Of a stretch of 64,000 nt of DNA, positions 10,450 to 21,446 are shown piece by piece. Where the stretch lies: contig CAUWAG010000003.1 of the NCBI GenBank assembly GCA_963556695.1, forward strand, positions 1,860,001-1,924,000, written 5' to 3'. This stretch comes from Anthostomella pinea (lineage: Eukaryota > Ascomycota > Sordariomycetes > Xylariales > Xylariaceae). The notes under the pieces were generated by a model. That model had not been told where the DNA came from. It was given only the letters and a program-made list of their open reading frames with translations, and ran no database searches. The position numbers were made by a program, and so were the translations under genes. How positions within the stretch are numbered: the first letter of the stretch is position 1; each line of letters opens with the position of its first letter.

Positions 10450-11865
10450 ATGACCACCGAACCGCCCGCGAAGAAGAAATGCATTGGAGTACAATGCGAC
10501 AACGACGCCCAATCCTTGCAGTGTCCCAACTGCCAGAAACTCGGCATCAAAGGCAGCTTCTTCTGCTCCCAGGACTGTTTCAAGAAGAGCTGGGTCCGCA
10601 CATTGCAATAGTCTTTCATGTTGCGCCCCTCGAAGCTGACGCCGGGGGGGTAGAATGATCACAAGGCTCTGCACAAGATTGTATCGGGCAAGACAACGAC
10701 TGGTATTCTTGACCATATCCGAACTCCGAAGGTCGTGTCTGAACCTGATCCCGCAACAGGTCTCTACAATCCTTTTCCATCATTCAGTTACACTGGACCG
10801 GTGCGACCCGTCTACCCGCTGTCCGAGAAGCGTACCGTCCCCAAAGACATACCGTGGCCGGATTATGCTGAGTCGGGGTACCCCAAGAGTGAGAGGTTCG
10901 TGAACCGGAATAAGTTCGAAATACTGGATGCCAAGGGCCAGGAAGCTATGCGGAAGGTTTGCAGGTACGGGCGAGAAGTCCTGGATATTGTGGCAGCTGA
11001 GGTCAAGCCCGGGGTCACGACCGACTACCTGGATAAGGTTTGCCATGAAGCTTGCTTGGAGCGAAAAGTGCGCCACCCATCTCGTCCAACTGAATGTGCA
11101 TGGACTTATGCTAACCAGCGCAGTCTTACCCTTCTCCCCTCAACTACAACCACTTCCCCAAATCTTTCTGTACATCGGTCAACGAGGTCATCTGCCACGG
11201 CATTCCGGACCAGCGGGTGCTCCTCGACGGCGACATCATAAATCTGGATGTCTCTTTATATCACGGAGGATACCACGCCGATCTGAACGAGACCTACTAC
11301 GTTGGCGACAGAGCCAAGGCCGACCCGGACACTGTGAGGGTAGTCGAAGCGGCTCGAGAATGTTTGGACGAAGCGGCCAAGAGCATCAAACCCGGAACTT
11401 TGATGCGGGAATTCGGCAATATCATCGAGAAGCATGCCAAGTCCCAGAATTGCAGCGTCATCAGGACCTACTGTGGCCACGGTGTCGGCAGCCTGTTTCA
11501 CTGCCCTCCAAACGTACCACATTACGCCAAGAACAAGGCTGTGGGAGAATGCAAACCCGGTATGACCTTTACGATCGAACCGATGATCGCGCTGGGCAAG
11601 TACCGGGACATCACCTGGCCGGACAACTGGACGAGCACCACGATAGACGGCAAGAAGACTGCGCAATTTGGTAAGTTGGCAAAATATGAAGCTCCTTTGC
11701 TTATCTAGGCAACTCAAGCCACATGCTAATGGGCGAATAGAGCACACCTATTTGGTTACAGAAGATGGAGTTGAGGTACTGACGGCGCGGACCGAGACGT
11801 CCCCAGGAGGGCCTGTGCCTATGCCATCCGTTGAGAACGGCACAAATGGCACAAACGGTAGCTGA
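10450..11865 (+). CDS. MAP1: Methionine aminopeptidase 1
   Basis: Four exons: 10450-10593, 10654-11067, 11124-11670 and 11741-11865, giving 409 residues. It removes initiator methionine co-translationally at the ribosome. The N-terminus has the eukaryotic C6H2 zinc finger (CIGVQC, CPNC, FFCSQDC, then HKALH completed by exon 2). The catalytic pita-bread domain shows ICHGIPD, the metal-ligand stretch INLDV...HADLNET, GHGVG, and TIEPM, with the final ligand Glu just after the third intron ([10 protein letters not shown]). Intron 1 has an unusual donor (GTCCGC) and intron 2 uses GTGCGC. Homology across each joint supports them. The first two introns leave codons intact. Confidence 0.93.
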
Positions 11866-12851
11866 TGATGGGAGGATGGTGGATGCCCACGTAGACTGGG
11901 ACCTACAACGCCTACATAGGCAAGTGCAAGAGTGATGCATTAGGTCAGGACCGGCTTTAGTGAGATAAATACAGCCACAGCATGAGGAAGCACTGAAGAG
12001 CAGTCAGAACTCGTGATGGCCAAGATGATGTCTGAAGTAACCGTAAATTTGTATGGTCTGATGTCGATTCCACCGAGGATTGTGATGAGCTGCTCTAGTC
12101 TTTAGCCTCTGCGTAAATCCTAAGTACTGCAACAATGGTCGACCAGAATGCCTGTGCGGTAGGATACCAATCAGCCAATATGCGAACCCCTTTTCCCCGT
12201 ATTGCTGATTTTGCGGACCCCCTGCATGCCTCGCCATCATTGCCCCTCCATCCACGCGCGGACCACCCCCAACCCAACCCTGCCAACCCCCAATTCCCAG
12301 CGGCACAGCAGCCCAAAGCTCGCCAAAAAGCGGCCGAGCTGCCCCCCTGCAGTGGACAAACTGGGCACTAGACGACCCGACCCCGACCTCCTCCTTCCTT
12401 CGGCAAGCCTCGAACTCCCAAAGGCAGCTTTTTCACGCGCGGACCGCTTTCATCATCACCACCAACACCGCCCGCCGCCAACATCCACACATTTATACCA
12501 ACTCGCGCGACATTCGTCCGTCTGCCTATCTGCCTGCTCCCAAGGATACGTACACACACAAAACCCAGTCGAACTTCGCGCCCCGCATCAGCAGTCGAGT
12601 ACAGTCACCAGACGTGCTTGTCCAGCCTTATCTACCTCCGGAGCGAAGTGCTCGCGTCCAGCTCTGCCATCCGATCGCCCAACACCCGCGACCTCGATAA
12701 CTACCCAACATTTCATCATCGGCGGCGCAACAAGATTGCACCTTGTTTCAACTCGTTCCCCTGAGGCCTTCGAATGCTCGATCGCTGCTTCTGACCCTCA
12801 TCCTCGCGTCAAAACAAGCTATCCCCGGTCTACACAGTCAAACCCGCCAAC
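11866..12851. other. Intergenic plus long pyrimidine/CA-rich leader of the ERV14 gene
   Basis: From about 12210 to 12851 the plus strand is rich in C and in CCA/CTC runs, as fungal promoters and 5' leaders often are. A long plus-strand ORF here (12202-12891) overlaps the ERV14 start in another frame and looks compositional rather than coding. Confidence 0.4.
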
Positions 12852-13536
12852 ATGTCGGGCGAAGCGTGGTTATACCTCTTCGCGGTGCTGATCAATGCCG
12901 TCAACCTGTTCCTACAAGTCTTCTTCACCATCATGTACAGCGATCTCGAATGGTACGTATGAAAGACGCCATCCCCGCGTGCTCGAGGCTTGATTAGCTC
13001 CGCAAGAGGTTTCGGCGATTTACGTCATTTGTTCCTATACACCCATACCTCGTCTCGCATGTGGAAGACCTCTTGCTAACCGGGCCTTGTTCTATTCAGT
13101 GACTATATCAACCCCATCGATCTCTGCAACCGCCTGAACACCTACATCATCCCCGAGGCTGCCGTACATGGGTTCCTCACCTTCATGTTCCTCATCAACG
13201 GGTACTGGGTAGCGCTCGTCCTCAACCTTCCCCTACTGGCCTGGAATATCAAGAAGTATGTCGCGTGGCAATGCGCTCCGCTCTAAGATGACATCAAGTG
13301 GCACTCGCTGACATGCTGAATAGGATTGTTGAGAACACTCATCTACTAGACGCAACCGAGATCTTCAGGAAGCTGAATGTCCACAAGAAGGCAAGCTCTA
13401 CCTGGTCCATTCCCCAGCTTTTGCCTCGGCTAACACGGCGCAGGAATCCTTCTTCAAGCTCGGGTTCCATCTGGTCATGTTCTTCTTCTACCTTTACAGC
13501 ATGATCGTCGCTCTAATCAAGGACGAAACGAAATAA
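12852..13536 (+). CDS. ERV14: Erv14/cornichon family ER cargo receptor
   Basis: Four exons: 12852-12952, 13100-13255, 13324-13390 and 13444-13536. They give 138 residues, the length of yeast Erv14. The protein is a membrane cargo receptor that loads transmembrane proteins into COPII vesicles. It has hydrophobic segments at about residues 5-30, 55-80 and 115-135. Family marks are the N-terminal [19 protein letters not shown], the [14 protein letters not shown] motif across the first joint, and [27 protein letters not shown]. The third intron starts with GC instead of GT (AAG|GCAAGC ... GCAG) and has a CTAAC branch point. The other introns are GT-AG. Confidence 0.94.
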
Positions 13537-14428
13537 GTTGTGGGAGACGTCGACCACGGCACAGCGCCATACGGATGTGGGACACACCCAACGGGACGAA
13601 CGATAGTTCATGTGCCGTGCAAACGCTTTCGACGTGTCATGTATCATGGAAGCTGGTCCTATTGGGAGCGCATGGCCATGGTCATTGACGCGCTTGGAAA
13701 GCACGAACGCTGGAATGAGTGGATGGGAAGAAGCAAGCAGGTGACAGGGTGGCGGGTGTTCACTGGCTTCGCTGAGTGTAGCTTTCGCTTTATACTTGTG
13801 GGAAGCCAGGAAAATGGATTGGAATCGAAGAACAGGAGTTGTGCACGGTGTATAGGGAGCAGTATTGGTCTTTGGTGCAAGTTCAACATAATGAAATACG
13901 ACATAATACCCATGAAATCATCATTCATCCCTTCCATAAGGTACCTATACCTACCTTACTCACACATGTAAATCCTCGGACCCACACTCTCTTACATGCA
14001 TGTGGTATGCATATAAGAGTACCCGCTTGTTGTGGGGGCGTCGTTGTGCCTTGTGGTAGCGGTATCCAGAATAAGGACCAGGGTCACGATAGGTGGCTAT
14101 TGGTCTGTATTCTGGAAGTTGCTTGATTGAAAGAAGGGATGGGTGGTGTCCCCATCCCAGAAGTAGCTATCATCCCAGTTGGGTACAAAACAGGTACAGA
14201 CGGGTACCCGTTGGGCTCCACGGTACCTTGTATCCTGGTCCGTGACCCATCCGTCATTGTGGCTGGAAAATGGATTGAGGAGCCACATCGTTGACTAAGC
14301 TAGTTTTCTGAGCGACAGCTCAAGCTTCAACTCAAGCTGCCGCATCTTCCTTTGCCTGTTTCCAACCCATTTTCGATCCGCCATACTTACTCGACCACCT
14401 CGCGCAACCCTGTTCGACAGCCGCCAAG
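13537..14428. other. Intergenic, 3' region of ERV14 and promoter of PRP17
   Basis: No supported gene. The last 130 bp before 14429 are CT-rich and look like a leader. Confidence 0.4.
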
Positions 14429-16021
14429 ATGACCGACTTCGGCGAGTATCCGCCCAACATGGCGCCGCAAGATGCGCTGATTGTACGCGAACAAGCTCAA
14501 CCAGATCACGCCGTCGTTCCATACACTGGCGAAGACCTCGCCAGACCCAAATACGGACCTCTCAACCCCTACAAGGACGAAGCGAACACCCTGAAGCGCA
14601 AGAATGTTCTCACTGGGAGCGCCGAGGAGACTTTCGTCAGCGAACACACCTTTCGAAACAAACATCGTGCCATCGAGCGCAAAGGCGGCCCCGAGAGAGA
14701 ATACCAGTCTGGGCTTGCGCTCAAGGAGGAAGCGGCGCAGCTAAGAGCTTCACGGCAGAAGAAAGGCGACGCTACGATTGCCGATGGCGATGACGCTTAT
14801 GTTGGCCCATGGGCGAAGTACCAGAAGGACGAGTACGAAGAGGTTGGCGAGGACGAAGAGCTGGCGAGCGACGAGGAGGTCGAGTACGTCTACGTGGACG
14901 AAGATGATGTCGTCGCGAGTGGGACGGTTGTTTCCGCGCCGAAAAATGCCCTGGCGAGGAGGAAAGAAGTCGAAGAGTTGGGAGACGAGACGACCACATT
15001 CCACGGCCAGCAAGAATACGACTACCAAGGACGCACGTACATGCACATACCGCAAGACCTCGACATCGACTTACGGAAAGAGCCCGGAAGCGTCACAAAT
15101 TACATACCCAAGAAGCTGGTGCATACGTGGAAGAATCATGGCGACAAGGCTGTCACCGCCCTACGGTTCTTCCCCGACTCGGGCCACTTATTGTTGTCTG
15201 CCGGCGCGGATACGACAGTCAAGATTTTCGATGTCTATCACCAAAAGGAGCTGTTACGAAGCTACTCTGGCCATTCAAAGGCTGTATCGGACATCAGCTT
15301 CAACATCTCCGGCACGCAGTTCCTCTCGGCTTCCTATGATCGCATGATGAAGCTGTGGGATACCGAGACGGGCACATGCATTAACAAATTCACGACTGGA
15401 AAGACGCCGCATGTCATCAAGTTCAACCCATCTGTGGAACATTCACACGAGTTCCTAGCGGGTATGTCAGACAAGAAGATCGTCCAGTTCGACACACGGA
15501 CACGAGAACTAGTCCAAGAGTATGACCACCATCTTAACGCCATAAACACCATCACATTCGTGGATGACAATCGGAGGTTCATGACTACGTCTGATGACAA
15601 GTCCCTCCGAGCATGGGACTACAACATTCCAGTCCCCATCAAGTACATTGCCGAGCCATATATGTACCCCATGACTCGCGCGACGTTGCATCCGTCAGGC
15701 AAATATGTGGCGTACCAGTCATCCGACAACCAGATCGTCGTCTATGGCGCAACGGACAAGTTCCGCCAGAACAGGAAGAAGAGTTACCGTGGGCACAACA
15801 ATGCAGGCACGGCCACGGATGTCGCCTGCAGTCCAGACGGGCAATTCCTCGCCAGTGGTGACAGCGGCGGCTTCGTCTGCTTCTGGGATTGGAAGACGTG
15901 CAAGATGTACCACAAGCTGCAGGCTGGCGACCAGGCCATCACCAGCGTGCAATGGCATCCGCAGGAGACGAGTAAGGTGGTTGCCGGTGGGCTGGATGGT
16001 ATCATCCGATACTGGGATTAG
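14429..16021 (+). CDS. PRP17: Pre-mRNA splicing factor Prp17/Cdc40, WD40 protein
   Basis: 530 residues, uninterrupted. It is a second-step splicing factor of the spliceosome that acts in the nucleus. The N-terminal 220 residues are charged and contain the family segment LNPYKDEANTLKRKNVLTG and NKHRAIERKGG. An acidic stretch (EEVGEDEELASDEEVEYVYV) lies near residues 135-155. The C-terminal 300 residues form a seven-blade WD40 propeller, with units such as GHSKAVSDISFN, SASYDRMMKLWDTETG, TTSDDKSLRAWD and GGLDGIIRYWD at the very end. The start ATG is the first in frame after a CT-rich leader. An extra 5' exon cannot be excluded, since some homologues have a longer N-terminus. Confidence 0.93.
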   Translation: MTDFGEYPPNMAPQDALIVREQAQPDHAVVPYTGEDLARPKYGPLNPYKDEANTLKRKNVLTGSAEETFVSEHTFRNKHRAIERKGGPEREYQSGLALKEEAAQLRASRQKKGDATIADGDDAYVGPWAKYQKDEYEEVGEDEELASDEEVEYVYVDEDDVVASGTVVSAPKNALARRKEVEELGDETTTFHGQQEYDYQGRTYMHIPQDLDIDLRKEPGSVTNYIPKKLVHTWKNHGDKAVTALRFFPDSGHLLLSAGADTTVKIFDVYHQKELLRSYSGHSKAVSDISFNISGTQFLSASYDRMMKLWDTETGTCINKFTTGKTPHVIKFNPSVEHSHEFLAGMSDKKIVQFDTRTRELVQEYDHHLNAINTITFVDDNRRFMTTSDDKSLRAWDYNIPVPIKYIAEPYMYPMTRATLHPSGKYVAYQSSDNQIVVYGATDKFRQNRKKSYRGHNNAGTATDVACSPDGQFLASGDSGGFVCFWDWKTCKMYHKLQAGDQAITSVQWHPQETSKVVAGGLDGIIRYWD

Positions 16022-17767
16022 AGAATGAATCAACTTTCTTGCACCACCCGGCATTCTCCGTTTGACAACAGAGATAGCGATACGCATGGCTGTTATTATT
16101 TGAGATATGGCAATGGATGCCGCTCAGCATCTGCGTATGATCATTGATACCCAGCGTCAGTCCGCCTTCCCTCCAATACTTGCCGGCCACGAAGTAGTTG
16201 TTACTCTTCGTCCTGCGAAGTTTGGAACCCGAAACGGGGACATAACTTCTCCATAACTCCTCGAGGCGACCACAAGTCATCCCCGCCTTTCTGGAATACG
16301 CTCGCCTCCAACTCCGTCTGTTGAGCATACTCATTTTCGGCACTGGGGGCTCGGAGCTGATCATTGAAGATATGTCGATATCATCAATCTGTCGCCACGG
16401 TTGTCACGCTGTGCCTCTCGAGTGGAGTGTATAGCCCGATTGAGGTCCAATATTCGGGGTCTAGCGACGAGGTCTGAGAACCGCGATACCGCCCCGGCCA
16501 TGCGACACTGGGTTTCAATAGTCACGGCAACCAGCGCCAGGCGGATGACATTGACTAGGGTGGGGAGCAGGCAAGCCTCGGTCCTGGATTGAGATTTTGT
16601 CTACTATTGATAAACAACGATGCTTACAGCCATTATGTGGTCAAGGCAACGGAGATACCGCCGTTGTAGGACTACATCAGAGTTGCAAACAGCCTTACGG
16701 AATCTCGACCCTATAACCATAAATAGAAGCCATCAAGGCACGATACCAATGCACTTGATTCACTACCTAGGTACTTGTGTCATCATGTTTCGTATAGCTC
16801 ACGGCTGCAATGATCATCCATATCAAACCACCACGAAGATCGATCCATTTACGATCGAGGCAAATTGGGATTGCCTCTTTCAATATAACCACGGTAGCAC
16901 AGTTAGGACGAATCCATTTTAGTGGCTGGCGGTCATGCTTGACCGAGGCATTTACCAAACAGACATGGGACCGAGTCGACCTCTCCGGGCCGCCTGCTTA
17001 CCTTGCCCTGCAGGTTACTGGGTGTACGACGGTCCAAATCACGAGCCAAACTTCCCCATGTAGCCAGCATCCCATTCCCTGGTATTTTACACGGATGATG
17101 GGGTTGCCGCCTAGTCACTGAGCCACTCGTCTCATCTTCCGCCGGTGGAAACACACAAACAAAACATGGGGCCTCTTTGTCCATGCCCGCGACGGCCTGT
17201 ACATCGTGAGTCTGATCGGCGACACGCTTCTTTGTCACGATCTGAACGTCATGGGCTTCATTTCTGGTGACTCGCCGTGCGGTGCTGCCTGTTCCAGAGC
17301 CATGGCCATTGTTAGGATGCCCTGGACACATGCTTGTTCTGTAAGGGTAGTCCCGTCTGTGCCGCGGCACAAAGGGGTCGGCGACAGAAGTTGGGATCGG
17401 CGACTCGGCGACTCAGAGGCTAGGTGGTCTCTTCTTGACAGTAAGGACGTGGCACAGGCGTTACAATGGGCTCGTTCGGTTCTTGTAGTCCATTAAAGGC
17501 CTTCCTGATTTCTCTTTCTCTGCATTCCTGTTTTCCAACCACCAGAACCAACCAGAACCAGAACCACCCAACCCAGATAGCAAGGACAGAAACGATACCT
17601 ATCTACTACACCTCAGCAATACAGAACGGGACCAGACACAGACCCACGAAGACCACCACCGAGACCTTGACTTTGCTCGCCTACCTACCTACCTCTCTAC
17701 GAGTGATCGCGAACCACCACCAACACCTCCACTGACATCACCAACCAAAACCACAACCACAACAACC
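16022..17767. other. 1.7 kb intergenic, no confident gene; CA-rich leader at its right end
   Basis: Short ORFs only, none with recognisable motifs. From about 17520 to 17767 the sequence is rich in ACC/CCA and pyrimidines, resembling a fungal 5' leader for the small ORF at 17768. Confidence 0.4.
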
Positions 17768-17929
17768 ATGCCCTACTTCATCCCCGCCACCCCGGTCGTC
17801 ATGTTGCACCCCGTCGGCTACCTCGTACCGCAGCCCCAGCCCGTATATGTCCAGCCCGCTCCCGTTATGGTGCCCGTCCAGCAGGCCGTACCCGCCTACC
17901 CGGCTGTGCGCATTACCCGGATTGCTTAG
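17768..17929 (+). CDS. Small Pro/Val-rich protein, 53 residues
   Basis: ATG to TAG, 53 residues, beginning MPYFIPATPVVML. Pro, Val and Tyr/Gln dominate (VPQPQPVYVQPAPVMVPVQQ). Codons are C-ending throughout, like the flanking genes, and the ATG sits in a good context (AACCATGCC) after a long CA-rich leader. There is no signal peptide or known domain. Such short proline-rich ORFs are easily missed in annotation. It could alternatively be an upstream ORF of a longer transcript. Confidence 0.5.
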   Translation: MPYFIPATPVVMLHPVGYLVPQPQPVYVQPAPVMVPVQQAVPAYPAVRITRIA

Positions 17930-18394
17930 GCTATTCGAGGGGGGATATGGAGTGAAGTGAAGCAGCTGAGGTGGTACGTCTATCTGTCCTGGAGGTGTTG
18001 AGGGGGGAGTACGGGGATTGACCGACTGACTGATGGTAGGGAAGGAGAGGAATGGGACTTGATTCTTGCGATAACACAGCTGGGAACAGAGATGTCTGAT
18101 GGCGGTGCTAGATCTGAGAAGGCTTGTGGTTGTGGCGGAACACACTTCTATGAGGAGAAGCGTTGCTTGAAAGGTACCCACCCAGACGAAATTGATACGA
18201 GGTTGCTGGCTGATGCTGAGAGGGCTATGGCGCGCTCTGGTGCTATTATATTGCTAGAACGCCGCTTACGGAGGCTCGGCCATGCTTGCTCACGGCCGCG
18301 GCCACGGCCATTCTTAATCACTAATCGCACTTCTCTTCCCTGATTACAGTACCTACTATACACACTGCCTCACGTTCTATGTGAGAAAGCCCCC
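17930..18394. other. Intergenic between convergent genes
   Basis: 3' flanks of the small ORF and the coiled-coil protein gene. No feature supported. Confidence 0.4.
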
Positions 18395-19426
18395 CTATCG
18401 TGTCCAACTAGGAATCAAGCTCGTAGTCCCCACAAACCCGTCCAGCCTCTCATTTCTGCCATACACAAAAGCCAGCGAGTCGTCGCGCAGCGCAATCACC
18501 ACCACGACCTCCTGCCCCCTATCCAGCCTGCCCTCCCTCTCCCAGACCGCCGCCTGCTCCCGGAAACGCCACAGTACCTCGTGCAGCTTCGACGCGCCCG
18601 GGTCTAGGTCCTCGTTGTCGACGTCTAGCGTCCGAGGGCGCTTCAATTTGTTGTTGTTGCTGCTGCTGCCGCCATCGCCGGCGCCGACGAAGCCGTCCGA
18701 GTCGGCATTGACGGCGATGCAGGCGTGGGCCGGCCAGGGTCCATCCTCCTCATCATACTCGTCGTCGTACTCCTCCCCATCCCCGTCGGGCCTCTCAAAG
18801 AACACAAGCGTATCGCGCACCCGCACCCGCTCGCGCCCAGCTAGCTCATGTCCCGCCGGGAACCCCAATAGCGGACCCTCCTCAATATCAACTTCCAGAT
18901 CCCCGTCGCCGCCGCCGCGCTGAGACATCTTGGCGTTGACCAACCGCTGCTGCTCAAACAGCAGCTCGCGCAGCACATCATCACTATCGCCGCGTTCCCG
19001 CGCCTCGGCGATCAGCCCCGCGAAGTGGTCGTGCAGCTCCAGCACCTCGCGCACCTCGCGCTCCGCCTCCATGAGCGCGCGCTGGTAGCGACGCAGCTCG
19101 TAGTGCTGGAGCGCGAGGTACGCGCTGATGGTGAGAAAGGAGCCGATGGCCATGTCGCAGAGGCGGCTCCATCTGGATCGGTGGGGTGGTGGTGGGATGC
19201 GGTAGGTGATGGGTTGCTGGGGCGCGAAGTTGGAGTAGGGGCGGTGGTGGTGGTGGTGGTGTTGCCGTTGCGGGATGTTCAGGGGCTTGTGAGGATGGTG
19301 GCGCGCTGGGGAGAGTGGTGATGAGAGTTGCCGGATGGTGCTGGTGGTGGGCTTGGTCGCCCAAGGGCAAAGGTGTCGCATCATGCTGGTCGGGGCCTTA
19401 GACGCGCCTTGGGGAAATGTGTGCAT
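18395..19426 (-). CDS. Probable mitochondrial membrane protein with coiled coil, unknown function
   Basis: 343 residues, single exon. The first 90 residues are basic, Ser/Thr/His/Pro-rich and nearly lack acids (with a run of six His), as expected for a mitochondrial presequence. One hydrophobic segment (CDMAIGSFLTISAYLAL, about residues 90-106) is followed by a charged helix that should form a coiled coil (YQRALMEAEREVREVLELHDHF to residue about 165). The C-terminal half is acidic and low-complexity in places (DGDGEEYDDEYDEEDG). I do not recognise a family; the layout is like inner-membrane single-pass proteins. ATG 19424-19426 is the first in frame. Confidence 0.65.
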   Translation of the reverse strand: MHTFPQGASKAPTSMMRHLCPWATKPTTSTIRQLSSPLSPARHHPHKPLNIPQRQHHHHHHRPYSNFAPQQPITYRIPPPPHRSRWSRLCDMAIGSFLTISAYLALQHYELRRYQRALMEAEREVREVLELHDHFAGLIAEARERGDSDDVLRELLFEQQRLVNAKMSQRGGGDGDLEVDIEEGPLLGFPAGHELAGRERVRVRDTLVFFERPDGDGEEYDDEYDEEDGPWPAHACIAVNADSDGFVGAGDGGSSSNNNKLKRPRTLDVDNEDLDPGASKLHEVLWRFREQAAVWEREGRLDRGQEVVVVIALRDDSLAFVYGRNERLDGFVGTTSLIPSWTR

Positions 19427-19539
19427 TATTTACTGCGTGATTCTGGCACCAAGGAGTGAGATGGTTGTGCTCCTCGACATGTGAGTTTGGTTTCGCTGGT
19501 CAAGTCGCGTGAACGCCAGGGCTATCTTGTAGCTACAGC

Positions 19540-19745
19540 CTTACCAGAATTATATGGGGGGTCGGAACCGTGCTGGAACGGTTCCTCTAGAGGAACCGTT
19601 CCTAATTTGGAATCCGGGTGGAACCGTTCTAACGATTCTACCACGGTTTTAAAATCTGGAACAATTCCGGAACCGCATCGTAACTATTCTATCATATATA
19701 TTAAAATCTGTGAGATTCTAGAACGGTCACAAGCCTTGGGGGTGT
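19540..19745. repeat. GGAACCGT-motif repeat with a 28-bp perfect palindrome
   Basis: GGAACCGT/ACGGTTCC units recur through this stretch. A perfect 28-bp palindrome, centred on CTCTAGAG, spans 19575-19602. The left edge carries TATATGGGGGGT, which also occurs inverted at the edge of a similar GGAACCGT-rich block near 53278-53400. It looks like a non-coding mobile repeat family, class unknown. Confidence 0.6.
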
Positions 19746-20050
19746 GAGCGGTCGCTGCAAATATTGTTGTCATTCTCAAGTATGCTCGGCAGGGCTAATC
19801 TACAGCTAAATACCATATTGCACCATGCTAGGGTGGATCCACTGTTCCCTTGACAGCCCCCTGGTGGGTACTGCACCTAAGGGCACCATATCTGGGATCC
19901 AACATCTGACAAAATCTTTAAAAAAAAAACCTCAAGTAATTTTTTGGTGTTTTTTCAACTTGAACGAGCGACCTTAAAGTTTAAAAAAATTCGAGTTTTT
20001 ATTATTAATTAATAAATAATTTTACATTTCATGGTTATTTTTATATTAAC
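19746..20050. other. AT-rich tract left of the inversion breakpoint
   Basis: Low-GC sequence with A and T runs and no gene. Its last five bases (TTAAC) are one half of an exchanged LTR target duplication. Confidence 0.5.
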
Positions 20051-20262
20051 TGTGACGGCCTGCACAGACCTTCCCACATGACAAGCCGATACTTCCCAAT
20101 AAGGGAAGGATCTGACCAGAGGATCCCCTTAAAGGGGCAACCTCCCGCTGTACCTATCTCTCTCTCTCTTCCTTTCCTCTCTAGTCTTGATATTCTCGTC
20201 AATAAAGTAATAGCTGCTTGCTGCAGCCCATGTCCCAGCTCCCCAGTATGCTCGCCGTGACA
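20051..20262 (+). repeat. Solo LTR, family A, copy 1 (inversion breakpoint)
   Basis: 212 bp, starting TGTGACGG and ending CCGTGACA (TG...CA ends). It matches copies at 50945-51160 (+) and 54816-55027 (-). The flanks are TTAAC on the left and AGCGC on the right, so its own target duplication does not match. Copy 3 carries the same two pentamers in exchanged positions. It differs from copy 3 at about nine positions, eight of them transitions. Confidence 0.85.
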
Positions 20263-20908
20263 AGCGCACGCAGAAATCCAGGAAGAGAAACAGAAGACCC
20301 CTGAGCCTGAGACCCCTGAAGCTCTGAATCAGAGGACCAACGGACCCCTACTACGAGCCGCCAGATCATGAATTTCGGCAAAAATAAATCCCTTGTTACC
20401 TGGATAAAGTACAGAAAGATAGCCACTGCGTTTGAGGCTAAGGAGACCGACCTTGTTATTAAGGATAGGAAGATCAAGGCCATGGAGACTGAACTGGAGC
20501 GGCTATGGCCAAAAAAGCAGCAAAATATCCCTAATCCTAACAGGAAATTCAGAACAGTCACGGAGGTACTAAGCACGGGTGGTACCATCACTCCTGGTGC
20601 CTCTGCGGATGTACCAGAAATTATGGTTGATGATGACAAGGAAGAAGAAGTAGAAGACGAAGACTCGGCTGAAGAGGCCGTTTCGGAGGCCATACAGGAG
20701 CCTAGGCAGACCCGTTTGGGGCGATTCATTCGGGCGCCCACTAGATACTACGAATTATCAGCTTCAGCGCTCTCCAATGATAATTTTGCTGGATTTCTCT
20801 GACCTGAATGGCTTCTTTTACATGTGGGTGAATAAGGGGGTGTTTTGGTGGTGGTGGTGGGGTTTTGCTGTACGAGATGTGGGGGTGTACGAGATGTGGG
20901 GCGGATGG
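20263..20908 (+). mobile_element. 3' half of a pogo-type DNA transposon (transposase C-terminus and terminal repeat)
   Basis: Directly after the LTR the plus strand encodes EEKQKTPEPETPEALNQR. After a frame break near 20366, the frame 20368-20802 encodes TAFEAKETDLVIKDRKIKAM, then LWPKKQQNIPNPNRKF and an acidic tail. This is the pattern of the C-terminal region of fungal pogo/DDE_1 transposases. A terminal repeat of about 60 bp ending at 20908 (TA at 20909-20910) repeats GTACGAGATGTGGGG twice. The same repeat, in the same plus-strand orientation, lies at 56543-56606. The N-terminal half of the element is at 55028-56606. Confidence 0.75.
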
Positions 20909-20910
20909 TA

Positions 20911-21446
20911 CTCAGACCATGGAAACATCCGGGATTCCGGTCTTGGGTCGGAGCCCGGACGTTCACTTTGCTGACCGGAGCGGATGGATTACCTAGTCCA
21001 TCGGGGTTTTTATGGAGACCCGTTACAGTCAGGCTCTAGAGGTCTCCGAGAAGTCGACGGGTCAGTATACCGCGCACGTAATGTTGTTACGTGTGGATAA
21101 GAGACCAGACTATACTAGACCTGGCTCGGCATCAGGAGCTTGAGTCTATCCGCATCAACGAACACCTAACCGGTTACATGTAATGCGCCATTTGCCAGCG
21201 TGCAGATGCTGTTTCGGGCCTGTCATCACACCTTCTCCATTCCAACTGCAGTTGGCTCCTATCCATCAGTGTTGTTTGATCTGAAGTTGTGATGGACGAT
21301 GAAGTGTTTAAAGTAGTTGTGTATCCAGTGTCAGACTCCCTTCTTATATAAGTAACGTCAGACCGAATACCATCTCCTCCCACCTATCAATACAGAAGAT
21401 TCGCATTCCCCCTTCCATTGACTTGATACTAATACTATTCGTAACC
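20911..21446. other. Intergenic, promoter of the SDR gene
   Basis: No gene seen. A TATATAAG sequence near 21346 lies about 100 bp before the SDR start and could be a TATA box. Confidence 0.35.

Noticed and set aside
12202..12891. 229-codon plus-strand ORF overlapping the ERV14 start
   Set aside because: Compositional (C-rich leader); no domain, and it overlaps a certain gene in another frame.
14750..15055. Long ORFs antisense and out of frame within PRP17
   Set aside because: Shadows of the GC3-biased WD40 gene; repetitive Arg/Ser content typical of wrong-frame reading.
20078..20260. 60-codon ORF repeated at 20.1 and 54.9 kb as a conserved small protein
   Set aside because: It lies wholly inside the LTR and recurs because the LTR recurs.
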